Positions 1 to 8,208 of a DNA stretch of 11,433 bases are shown piece by piece; positions within the stretch are counted from its first letter, which is position 1, and each line of letters opens with the position of its first letter. Source of the stretch: Chromera velia (Eukaryota; Sar; Chromeraceae). Under the pieces are notes generated by a model, which had not been told where the DNA came from, ran no database searches, and saw only the letters and a program-made list of their open reading frames with translations. The translations under genes and the position numbers were made by a program. The stretch is taken from positions 1-11,433 of the forward strand of contig JAHBMJ010001377.1 of assembly GCA_018398765.1 (NCBI GenBank), given 5' to 3'.

Positions 1-357
1 CCTACCCCTGACACGCCCACCGTTGAGCAGTGCCTCGTATGAATTGAAAACAAAACAGTTATGATCATGAGAAGAAATGCTTCAATCAGATCGATTCAGA
101 GCCATTTAGATGCATTTCTTAGCGTTAATTTACGATGAGAGGTACCAGATAATTTATGGTTTTGAAAAAATATATACTCTATATATACATTTTTTTATTT
201 TATTTTTTAAACATCTTACTAAGCTTAAATAGTCTTAAATAAATTATGAAAATCAATTAGTTTAAAGGTTAAACTTTCTATTTTAATGTTTTAAAAACTA
301 AATTTTTCAAAGTCACTTTCCAGTACAAAGGTTTCAATTGTCAGTACAGTCAGTTGA
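1..357. other. AT-rich spacer, no gene seen
   Basis: No convincing reading frame, RNA gene or named repeat is visible on either strand. The stretch from about 150 to 320 is strongly A/T-rich, with homopolymer runs and TATATA steps, as is typical of protist intergenic DNA. It ends where the GGAA tract begins. Confidence 0.5.
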
Positions 358-652
358 AGGAAGGAGGGAAGGAAGGAAGGAAGAAGGAAGGAAAGAAGGA
401 GGGAAGGAAGGAAGGAAGGAAGGAAGGAAGGAAGGACTAGAGGAGGGAAGGAAGGAAGGAAGGAAGGAAGGAAAGAAGGAGGGAAGGAAAGAAGGAAGGA
501 AGGAAGGAGGGAGGGAGGGAAGGAAGGAAGGAAGGAGGGAGGGAAGGAAGGAAGGAAGGAACGAAGGAAGGAAGGAAGGAAAAAAGGAAGGAAGGAAGGA
601 AGGAAGGAAGGAGGGAAGGAACGAAGGAAAGAAGAAAAGAAGGAAGGAAGGA
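358..652. repeat. (GGAA)n polypurine microsatellite
   Basis: This is about 295 bp of almost pure purine on the plus strand, built of GGAA units with GAAA, GGGA and AAGA variants and a small interruption (ACTAGA) near 436. Because 4 and 3 are coprime, the tract stays open in all forward frames and on the reverse strand. The lysine/glutamate/glycine-rich and serine/leucine/proline-rich readings across it are therefore artefacts of composition. Long homopurine-homopyrimidine mirror-like tracts can adopt triplex (H-DNA) structure. Confidence 0.95.
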
Positions 653-1068
653 ATGGTTGACTCTAAACCAGGTCTTCATGCATTTATGCATGCGCTTACT
701 GGGTGATACCCAGACCAGAGGCGGGTTGTGGCCTCAGAGAGGGTCGCATTACAGGCATGCCGCATCGGACCTGCAAAGTGACAGCACGTAGTGCAAACAA
801 TGTAGAGAACTGAATCCAGCATCGGCAGACCTCAAATGGTCAACCTAAATCAGACAAGCATGCAGACATTCTCGCAGAAGGGGAAGGGGACATGTATACC
901 TGGATGCATGCATGTCAATAGAAACCGGCATAAAGAAGCAAAAAGTTTGAACAAAATCGTCCGGAATCATATATAGCAGGAAGCAGACAGGACGAGCAAT
1001 ATGGCACAACAAACGGCACAACAAAATGGGTGGGTCAAACATGAAAAGTAGAAACTGGACAATGTGTG
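653..1068. other. Intergenic stretch with GCATGC palindromes
   Basis: I see no supportable gene here. The stretch contains four GCATGC palindromes, at 688-693, 755-760, 858-863 and 906-911, the last inside a longer ATGCATGCATG run. The reading frames that cross it are short and of random composition. Confidence 0.4.
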
Positions 1069-1428
1069 TCAAAATGATGTCAAACTATGATGCAGCTGTA
1101 TGAGATGTGCATGCGTGACTGACTGACTGTCTGCATCAAACCACCATGCGGTTCTCAGCCGGGGGTAGACCGGCTCGCTCTCCTTTAATCCGGGAGGAGG
1201 GGGGCGCTGCTTCGGGGGAGGGCTTTTTTTTTCCTGGGGAGATGCCGGTAATTCAAAAACGGGCCCCTCGATAGGAGGAGGAGCCCACAACTCCAACGAC
1301 TCCAAAAATTCAATGCTGTCAGACCTGCTGTAAGGAGCCCGTTTGAACGGTTCGGTCCTGGCCTCTGGGGGCGTCTGGTATCTGATGGATGCATTTCTTA
1401 GGCCCGGAAACCTAGCAAACGAGTGCAT
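1069..1428 (-). CDS. Possible proline-rich hypothetical protein (119 aa)
   Basis: This is a 119-residue frame on the minus strand, starting at an ATG at 1428. I do not recognise it. About residues 1-95 have balanced, protein-like composition with acidic and hydrophobic clusters (for example SIEFLESLELW, then APPPIEGPVFELP). A proline/lysine-rich stretch with KSPPPKQRPPPP follows. The last 25 residues (QSVTHAHLIQLHH) look like random read-through, so a real exon might end near 1140. The TTTCCGGGCC near its start resembles the 10-mer dispersed elsewhere in the window. It has no signal peptide, no membrane segment and no recognisable domain. It could be a real small gene or exon, or a chance frame kept open by locally high GC. 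Confidence 0.22.
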   Translation of the reverse strand: MHSFARFPGLRNASIRYQTPPEARTEPFKRAPYSRSDSIEFLESLELWAPPPIEGPVFELPASPQEKKSPPPKQRPPPPGLKESEPVYPRLRTAWWFDADSQSVTHAHLIQLHHSLTSF

Positions 1429-2264
1429 TCTTTACGTCTAATTGATTCAAGATTGACTGACCTATATACTTGAAGCTAAATTGGAAAGAATACGGCGAGG
1501 CCATCTAGCCGGTGACTGCTGTCTTGAAAGAAACGCGAAGATAACCAGAGGCAAACAAAGACCGACCTAAATTGATTCGGACAAGACAAACTGATTTGGA
1601 CTGACCTGAAAAATGCCGTATATAAATCAACGGCGGTGCCAGGGCGGTAGGCTTGCAGTTCTATATATTAATTAACGGGATACACCCAATTAACCAGTTG
1701 GGTGAGTGCCTCGGGGGGCTATTTAGGGGTCCGCTAATTGATGCACACTGATGAAGTCCTGAGGGCTTGTCTGTGAGACCGCCGAAGAGACAGCTTGGCT
1801 GGAGCGCAAAAAGTTGGAGAAATTGGGGTGGCTCGCAAAGGCAGCGTGCGTAAGTGTGAACGCACGCATCAATTTATCGATACGGCTAAGTTAATTGTTC
1901 TATTTTACCGATAAAGAGAATCAGTTACATCATTGGCATGCATGTATCGTTTGATGGTATAGATCGATCGACCGGTAGATGTCTTTTCTGGATGTAGATG
2001 GAGCAGAAAGTGGACAGACCATCGTTTGGCACTCTTTCTGACTAGTAGGAAAGGAGGCGATGTACGAGAAGTAGAACAAACCGACAGCAGGGGCTGATTT
2101 AAGAACTCTCGTCACCTAATGCTACACATATATAGCTAAATCTTGTACTTCGCCATACACCATCGGGGGCTTGGGCATGTCTAAGTTGTGTGCTGCCATG
2201 GGGCAGGGGCCACGGCAGTGAAGTATGCTTTTCGGGACCGCGCGCATGTTATATACATATGTAA
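1429..2264. other. Intergenic stretch, no gene seen
   Basis: No coding or RNA gene is supportable. It holds one GCATGC palindrome (1936-1941) and one perfect 7-bp hairpin (1683-1704). Short minus-strand frames here show no protein-like composition. Confidence 0.4.
1683..1704. repeat. Perfect 7-bp inverted repeat (hairpin)
   Basis: CACCCAA at 1683-1689 is the exact reverse complement of TTGGGTG at 1698-1704, with an 8-base loop. There is no T-run after it and no adjacent gene end, so a terminator role is not supported. It is recorded only as a structure. Confidence 0.4.
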
Positions 2265-2352
2265 CTCCGTGCGAGTTACTTGAGGGGCACGCATGCGCAA
2301 AGTAATTAAGGCATATGCAATCGCGGCTCCGTGCGAGTTGCTTGAGGGGCAT
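2265..2352. repeat. Direct repeat pair, 26 bp, spaced 62 bp
   Basis: CTCCGTGCGAGTTACTTGAG at 2265-2284 (continuing GGGCAC) recurs at 2327-2352 with two differences within 26 bp. The first copy is followed directly by a GCATGC palindrome (2291-2296). The 62-bp offset, and partly similar sequence upstream of both copies (CATATG...), suggest an old tandem duplication. Confidence 0.7.
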
Positions 2353-3430
2353 ATTTTGGAACTCGGGTAACACCGACCGTGACAGAGATAGAACCGATCC
2401 CTCCCTCAAAAATAAAAAAATGCGTTATGCGAGTGCGTGCAATCTCAGGGCCTCTAGGCTGATCTCAGCAGAGCTGAGCTGCCCCCCGAGGCAATATAGC
2501 AATTAAGTAGTGTGGACAACATTTTTTAGCCACTTTTCTTGGCCGTTTCTGCGAAAAGAGGTCGCGCAGAGTAAGTGCATCTGACGCATGTAAGCATGCA
2601 AACAGCCCCGGAAAGCCGTAATGGTTGTAATGGTTCCGAATAGAGAAGATTGGCTCGAAATGGGTTTTAAGAAGTGGCCTGAAGCATAATTAAAATTGAA
2701 TTAAAACGACTGGCTCATCACAGTCTAACAAAAATCAAACTGATAAAGTTCAGACAAACAAGAAGTTACTAGCTGTTGCAGGAAGTTGAAATAAATATAT
2801 GGAAAATTAATGTAATTTTAAAAGAATTTTTTTTTTTTTTTAAAGAATGAAATTCACTTATTGCAGAAATTGTTAATCAGCACATCAAATTTAATCTAGA
2901 ATTTAGTGCATAGTGCTATAAGATGCTAAGTTTAAATCATTAGTACGTATTATTATACTATTATAATTAATTGTGATCACTATACAGTCTATACGCTAGA
3001 AGTTTTATTTCCTAACTGTAAGAAATAAAGTTAGTCAAAGTTACTATAATTTAACGAAAAGGGGACAAAAGATGATTCAATTCGTACTTACGTAACTTAA
3101 CTTAACTTAACGTCTCAGGACCAAGACTCAGGTAGTCTGAACACTACCAGTCTAGCTACCAGTGTACCACTTGCGCGAGCACTTGAAGATTGGCTCATCA
3201 GGAAGGTAAACATGTCAAAGCAACTAGCTCTCAACGATCAGTAAATTGAATAACGTACCACGACTCGCAAGTGTGCACAGGTGCGATGACTTTTGTTTAC
3301 TTTGCGCTCGTACAGGAAAGAGAAGCAATGAAAAGGGACCGCGAAAACAACTAGATCGACAAACTCTGAGTGCATGTCGACAGCTAGGCAGCGATGCGAC
3401 GCAGACACAATAAATGGACAAACACGTGAT
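2353..3430. other. Intergenic stretch, partly very AT-rich
   Basis: No gene is seen. The stretch contains a hairpin CTCAGC-AGA-GCTGAG (2464-2478) and a GCATGC site (2594-2599) next to GCCCCGGAAA (2605-2614). It also has a poly-T run near 2830, AT-rich DNA from about 2680 to 3060, and a short AACTT/ACTTA tandem run near 3088-3111. Around 3130-3175 a few CTACCAGT-like words recur, but they do not form a tRNA. Confidence 0.4.
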
Positions 3431-3439
3431 GATTAATTG

Positions 3440-4520
3440 AGGGTTTTGTTATGCATTGAGGGTAATTGACGGCCGCACAGACAGGGAATGCTCGCAGACC
3501 GCTAAGGACGGCAGAAGGGACGCTAGAAGCGACGCAAAGAAAACGAGAAAGAAAGTCGATGCATGGAGATGGCAGCAATGAAGCAAAGAGAGGCAATGGA
3601 TATAGTCTAAGAGAAGACGACAGAGGTGAAGCAAAGAGAGGCAATGGATATAAAGAAGGTGACAGCGACGCAGAGGGAGTCAACGCATGGAGGCTGCAGT
3701 CTGAGAAGTGATGCAGACAGAGTGAATGCATGGAAATGGCTATTAAAGCGACACAGAGAGAGTCAACACATGGAGGCGGCAGAAGTGACACAGACAGATT
3801 CAATGCATGGAGACTCGGCAGCTAGTGCGGCAGAAGCGACGAAGAGAGAGTCGACGCATGGAGGCGACAGAAGCAACGCAAACTTTAAGAGAGCCAATGC
3901 ATAGAGAAAAACAAAGAAGGCAACAACGACGTAGCGGTGCCAACGCATGGAGACGGCGAGCGAGGCAGTCAATTAATAGAGAAGACAACAGTTACGCAGA
4001 GAGAGTCAATGGATGGACAAGGCAACAGTGATGCAGAGAGAGTCATGCAATGCATGGAGACGGCAGAAGCGACGCAAAGCGAGTCAACGCATGGAGACAT
4101 ACGGAGACGGCAGAAGTGACGCAGAAGTAGTCAATGTGTAGAGACAGCAGTGGCGACTGTCAAAGGGAATGGATTCATCGAGAGGAGAGAAAAGATGCAG
4201 AGACATGCAATGATCGGAGAAGCACGCCAAAGCAGACACAGAGAGAATGTTTGAACGAAGATGAAAAAAGAAATGCGGAGGGAATGTGCATTGGTACGCA
4301 TTGGTACACAGAGGAGAAACAAGGCAGAGACAATGAACGACAAAAGACGACCTGACGCGAACAGAATAAATGCATGGACCCGCAGAAACGATGCAGAGGG
4401 AAGAGAGACTGCAAAGGCAATGAATGCACAAACACAGCAAAGCGCGGACACACAGTGTCACGGCGTGAAAAGACACAGAGGCCAGAAGAGACGCAGAGAC
4501 TATTCATTGACAGACACGTA
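3440..4520. repeat. Degenerate purine-rich minisatellite, about 37-51 bp period
   Basis: A core word CAACGCATGG and its variants (CAATGCATGG, CGACGCATGG, CAACACATGG) recur at 3557, 3681, 3724, 3764, 3801, 3852, 3895, 3941, 4008, 4048, 4085 and 4132. Most spacings are 37-51 bp. Each copy is preceded by GACGCAGAGAGAGT-like sequence and followed by AGACGGCAGAAGC-like sequence. A 26-bp segment is repeated exactly at 3579-3604 and 3627-3652. The plus strand is markedly A/G-rich throughout. Copies decay toward both ends, and past about 4150 only scattered cores remain. Several overlapping frames are open on both strands, but none keeps a consistent peptide from unit to unit, so I treat the array as non-coding. 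Confidence 0.75.
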
Positions 4521-5214
4521 AATTCCGGCACAGACATGCACACACTTCACGTACCTCCACACGAGCCTCCACATCTTCTTGTTGACTCAAGAAAGCTTTT
4601 CACAACTTGGAAAGCGAGACGCACAAAGTGAAGGAATCCAACAGCACGATAAACACGCGAAGCATTATGGCAAGCGCCATCGTGATAGAGACGGCCTCGA
4701 TCGGGAGACGGCAACAACATGCAACTAGCTGGTTGGGCTAGCTAAAGAACTCTTAGACAAGAAAAACTCACAGCGACTGCCGATGCACAGTTCAGTAGAC
4801 GAAGCTACACGAAGCTACTGGTACACAAGCGATCTTGTGCCCTGCTTTTCGACACGTTTCTCAGTCACTCAATTCAATCGATCATAAAATTTCAATGCAG
4901 CATGAGATTGTGTGGCGTGCTTTGGTGCTCTGCCAGGCCATGCAGAGCTAGGGATTTCGCTTTTCCGGACCAAAACAACGGGCTTTCCGGGGCGACGGTG
5001 AAGCATATGTCGTGGGCTCACCATTTACATTTTCTAAGTGCCCCACGCTACGCTTTCCGGGGCCATGCATGCGCCCCACGGGTGGAGAGCTCCGTGAGAA
5101 ACGGCTCCAAGCTAAGCTCCGCCCTCCGCGGGGCCAAAACACTACAATTAATGATGCAAATGCAACGCTGCGCCATGAACTTCTGCTATCATTCTGCTAT
5201 CTTTTGCTTGAATC
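4521..5214. other. Spacer with GC-rich repeated motif patch
   Basis: No convincing gene is present. From 4910 to 5130 the sequence is GC-rich and holds two copies of TTTCCGGGGC (4984-4993 and 5054-5063). The second lies 3 bp from a GCATGC (5067-5072), inside a GGGGC...GCCCC inverted repeat (5059-5078). Forward frames across this patch (such as 4902-5225) have basic, cysteine-rich, random-looking content. Confidence 0.45.
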
Positions 5215-5447
5215 ATGGTCGATAATCTTCGGTCCGCGATCATCTTTGGTGACATCGGTACTGTCACCATCGTTGCGCAAGAAGAAGTTAAGTCATTTGA
5301 ACTTCGAAACTTCGGAACATTTACTGTAGATATATACAGTCAGACTGTCTTACAGGTGAATCACGGTTATCCTATATACTTAATTTCCTGTCATTTACTG
5401 ATGCTGTCATTTTTCAGAATCTATCACCTACTCTTCTGACGTTCTGA
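5215..5447 (+). CDS. Possible small two-exon gene or lost 5' exon
   Basis: An ATG at 5215 opens 47 codons of well-behaved, protein-like sequence (FGDIGTVTIVAQEEV, then FELRNFGTFTVDI). It ends in TTACAG|GTGAATC. A textbook 62-bp intron follows (5356-5417), finishing in a pyrimidine stretch and TTTTTCAG. Splicing it gives a 56-residue protein that ends at TGA 5445-5447. I do not recognise it. After splicing, the frame equals that of the ATG at 5481, with TGA 5445 and TAA 5478 in between. The downstream gene also carries unexpected stops, so this could be that gene's original N-terminus, although a separate small gene or chance is equally possible. Confidence 0.3.
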
Positions 5448-5480
5448 CAAGTTGCTGTTTCAACCCAGTTTCTTGTCTAA

Positions 5481-5905
5481 ATGGAGTGTTGGCAGTGGTT
5501 TCTTGACTACTTTAGGGCGAGCCAGAGAGACTATATCCCTCTCAATGAGACTGCGACTTCAAATCCCTCAGACAAGCCCCCAGAGTATCGGTACGATGGG
5601 CAGGCAGAGCTAGAGGCAGTTATGAAAGAAATCTCCGAAGAGCATCCTTGGAAGGAACGGTCTCCCCCGCTTCGTGTGGGTCCCGAGCATCTACCAAAAT
5701 TTGAAAGGTGTTTAAGTTTAAATCTATCTTCTCAGTACGCTCCCAACTTTGATCAAAATATGAGAGAGTTCGTCCAAAACACTATCGACGAGGCCAAAAC
5801 ATCCTCTACATCTGGGGAAGTTTGTCTGCTGCCTCTTCCTCCTTCTTTGTCTGAAGAGATGAGGGAGAAAGGATTCATCTACCCCCCTGACACTCAAAGC
5901 TACTT
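5481..5905 (+). CDS. First exon: GHKL ATPase N-box region
   Basis: The ATG at 5481 directly follows an in-frame TAA, so it is the first possible start in this frame. The block encodes about 141 residues. Residues 68-106 read GPEHLPKFERCLSLN...QNMREFVQNTIDEAK. E96, N100 and D103 have the exact spacing of Bergerat motif I (E-x3-N-x2-D), in which the Asn coordinates Mg-ATP and the Glu activates water. This is the strongest family evidence in the window's first half. Residues 107-141 are less typical. The frame stays open to 6266, but from about 5906 the DNA turns into the 31-33-bp repeat, so I end the exon there. A donor-like GAAGTTTGTC near 5820 is another possible end. No signal peptide or membrane segment is seen. 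Confidence 0.62.
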
Positions 5906-6202
5906 AAAATTTTGTGCCGCTCAAAAATCCATTCTTGAAAAGCCGTGCCGCAGGCGTGGCCTATGTCTTAAAAAGCCGTGCCGCAGGCGCGGCCTATGTC
6001 TTGAAAAGCTATGCCGCAGGCGCGGCTTATGTCTTGAAAAGCTGTGCCACAAGCAGAGCCTATGTCATGAAAAGCTATGCCGCAAGGAGAGCCTATGTCT
6101 TGAAAAGCTATACGCCATAAGCAGAGCGTATGTCTTGAAAAACTATACCATAAAAAGAGCTTATGTCTTGAAAAGCTACGCTGCATGCAAGGCTTATATC
6201 TT
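5906..6202 (+). repeat. 33-bp tandem repeat array, eight copies plus a diverged leader
   Basis: A diverged leader unit (5906-5936) is followed by units at 5937, 5970, 6003, 6036, 6069, 6102, 6137 and 6170. All are 33 bp except the sixth, which is 35 bp. Copies 1-3 are nearly identical and carry the small hairpin GCCGC-AGGC-GCGGC (GTGGC in copy 1); later copies diverge step by step. The array ends in an A-rich run at 6203. Because 33 is a multiple of three, each frame gives an 11-residue peptide repeat. In the frame of the first exon it is EKPCRRRGLCL; in the next frame it is KSYAAGAAYVL. The 2-bp insertion in copy 6 switches the latter reading into the first-exon frame, where it continues as KNYTIKRAYVL and KSYAACKAYIL. 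Whether either peptide is made is unknown. Confidence 0.9.
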
Positions 6203-7391
6203 AAAAAAAAATAAAAAAAAACTAGTGACACTTTCTCTGATTTCAGCAGTGATGTATGAATTGTAAGTATTTATTCATGTATGCAACATTCAAGCCAACG
6301 CATCATTCACTGTCTGAGTCTTCAGGACCGGAATCTACAAAGTTATTGAGACGACAAAGCTCTCGATAGTCCTGACGGGCGCCTCTACGGGCAGCCACAC
6401 GAAGACCCCAAGCCTCACACCGTTCTAATCTCCCTTTCTGTTGCTTCTCTCGTTCTTAAGCTGCTGCATACTCCTTTACGATGTTGAGAAGGACAGTAGA
6501 AGACTGTGGAACGCAGTTGCCCACAGGAGCATCCGTGCATGCAGCTGAAGAGGGGGTGGTATATGAATGTAACGGTCAGGATGCGCAAAGTGGCCAAGGT
6601 GTGGACCCGGGCCTCCTGTGTGCGTCATGCGTGCGTTGCTTTTGACTCGCGATTACAGTGTGCATGCATGTAACGATTTGAGTCTGGAGATCGATCAGAC
6701 TGACTGAGCAGAGTGTGATTGAGAAGGAGGGGTCCTGACTTTCAGTTTGAGGCCCAAGGAATGAGACACTGCCTCTGTGGGCAGCTTAGAAAGAGATACA
6801 CGTTTGTTCATGCGTAACGGATTGATTGAATTTCCATTCCGGCGGTTTAGAGCAGTCTCCTTATCTTAACCCGCTTTATTAATCGATTGAAGAACTTTGC
6901 TAGGAAATTTGACGATGCTAGACGCCCTTCCCGGTAAGTCAGACTTTTTAGATGTTTGATCGAGTTGATCTCCTTCATCTCAATGTTCTAGACAGCTCTA
7001 GAGTAAACACACTCATACGGTAGGCAAGACACTGAGGGATGAGTTGCTAATAGGGAGGAAAGCTAAAAGATGAATGAATGACTTTCTAGATACGTACACA
7101 ATGACTTTCTGAGGTATTGCGCAGTTGCCGTTTGAGCCTGCACGTCGCAGCCTGATGGGCCCTCAGAAAAACACCGCGCCTGCATGCAGAAAGGCATGCC
7201 GGGGCCGTGGTTTCCGGGGCCGCGCGGTGCTCTGTAAAGGCAGCGCGACAGTGGGGCGCATACGCATACAGTGGAATAAATTTTAGTGGCTCGAAATAGC
7301 ACGAAACGGTGCCGCTGCTCAAAAATCCTAACTTGAAATTAAATGTTGCTGAAAAATCCAATCTTGAAAAATGTTTTCAAGAACAGCTTAG
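6203..7391. other. Intron or inserted segment between ATPase exons
   Basis: No coding block is recognised. The stretch starts with an A-rich run. It contains GCATGC palindromes at 6537-6542, 6662-6667, 7182-7187 and 7194-7199, and a GC-rich patch with TTTCCGGGGC at 7211-7220. It ends with two diverged 31-32-bp units (7303-7334 and 7335-7365) that resemble the leader unit at 5906-5936. Plausible acceptors just before the next coding block are CTTAG|AGTG (7391) and GAACAG (7386). Confidence 0.5.
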
Positions 7392-7925
7392 AGTGTCGGG
7401 GGGGTGGATTCGTCAACTAGCTGTGTTGCGGTGGGAGAACAGGGCGGTCAACAGCGGCTTCTAGCTGTTGTTGCAGAGGTGGTGAGGGAGATGACGTACA
7501 TATTCATTGCAACCAACTTTGGTGTTTTCATTCCCCGCAGTGCGCTGGTGCTTACTGGAAGCGGAAAGAAAAAAACATCTGGCTCGGCAGGCATATTTGG
7601 TAAAGGTATGAAGATTCAGATAAACCGTCTTTTAGGGAAGGGCGCGTTTGTATCTGTGTTCACAGGAGGGCAAGAGTGGAAATTCTGCCAGAAGGAAGAC
7701 GGAGTCACAGGATAGGTGTGCAGCTTCTGTATTGGGGAGGACCGTCTGCCCTCCCTGATCCCTTTCTCCCCCTCAGACACCACTGTTCTCGTCAGGGCTA
7801 ACAGGAAGCCGGAAAATCAACTATTCTTCCCTGATGCTTTCCTGTGCCTGGATGGAATCTCCAACAAAGGTGTAATAATTGATACTCACGAGTTGCCTTA
7901 CTCTGTTCAGATCCTCAACCATGCA
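7392..7925 (+). CDS. ATPase lid (FGKGMK) and following strands
   Basis: This block is open from 7392 after an in-frame TAG. It has no ATG near its start, so it is an internal exon. In order it shows MTYIFIATNFGVFIPRSAL, the segment just before the ATP lid (family pattern NxG...P..AL), then SGKKKTSGSAGIFGKGMK. FGKGMK (7596-7613) fits the glycine-rich motif FGxGxK of GHKL ATPases. INRLLGKGAFVSVFTGGQEWKF then follows. TAG 7713-7715 interrupts the frame, and beyond it DTTVLVRANRK...FFPDAFLCLDG continues in the same frame, matching the expected next strands. The frame ends at TGA 7926. A 66-bp GA...AG segment (7711-7776), with a strong pyrimidine tract before its AG, would remove the first stop in phase. 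The lid's first DxG motif is not clearly seen. Confidence 0.62.
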
Positions 7926-7926
7926 T

Positions 7927-8208
7927 GATACATATCGGGAGAGGGTATTCATATATGGCATCGAGCTCCTCAGGGGCAAGCTTGAAGTCTTTCTGAAGAG
8001 GTATGGGTTCAACTACACAGGAATCAAGGATCACTTTGATCAGTAGGATTTGGAGCGAGACCGGGACTCAGAGTCTGTCAGGGTGGACATGATGGTGACA
8101 GAGTGTTTGTTGCATTTTGCAATCACCACGCTCTCGCGCCCTGCCCGTTTCCGACAGGAACCTGACTGCCTGGTGCGTATGTTGTCTGTAGTCTTTGACT
8201 GTCTACAG
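7927..8208 (+). CDS. Post-ATPase strand block with RDRD motif
   Basis: Reading continues one base out of step with the previous block as DTYRERVFIYGIELLRG, then FLKRYGFNYTGIKDHFDQ. TAG 8044-8046 follows, and then DLERDRDSESVRV in the same frame. In sacsin-like HSP90-type ATPases a segment of the form (I/V)YV(K/Y)G...(F/Y)GYN...LDRDR closes the ATPase module, so the match is good. The remainder (TECLLHFAITTLSRPARF...VFDCLQ) looks like helical coding sequence. It ends in a clear donor, CTACAG|GTCTGT, at 8208. The stop sits inside an 18-bp segment bounded by AGGAT copies; without that segment the spacing to the RDRD motif becomes more family-like. Confidence 0.58.

Noticed and set aside
338-706. 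Lysine/glutamate/glycine-rich frame over the GGAA tract, and the serine/leucine/proline frame opposite it
   Set aside because: Both are direct translations of a microsatellite that is open in every frame; there is no unique sequence beyond its edges.
2122-2409. Minus-strand frame of 95 residues
   Set aside because: It runs across a direct repeat, has random composition, and shows no splice or start context.
3120-3180. tRNA-like folding around repeated CTACCAGT words
   Set aside because: There is no B-box (GGTTCGA..CC) and no pairing acceptor arm.
3384-4543. Several overlapping frames on both strands of the minisatellite
   Set aside because: They overlap each other in many frames, and no peptide is kept from unit to unit. 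They reflect lack of T on one strand, not coding.
5937-6202. CRISPR array
   Set aside because: The 33-bp units abut directly with no unique spacers, and the sequence context is eukaryotic.
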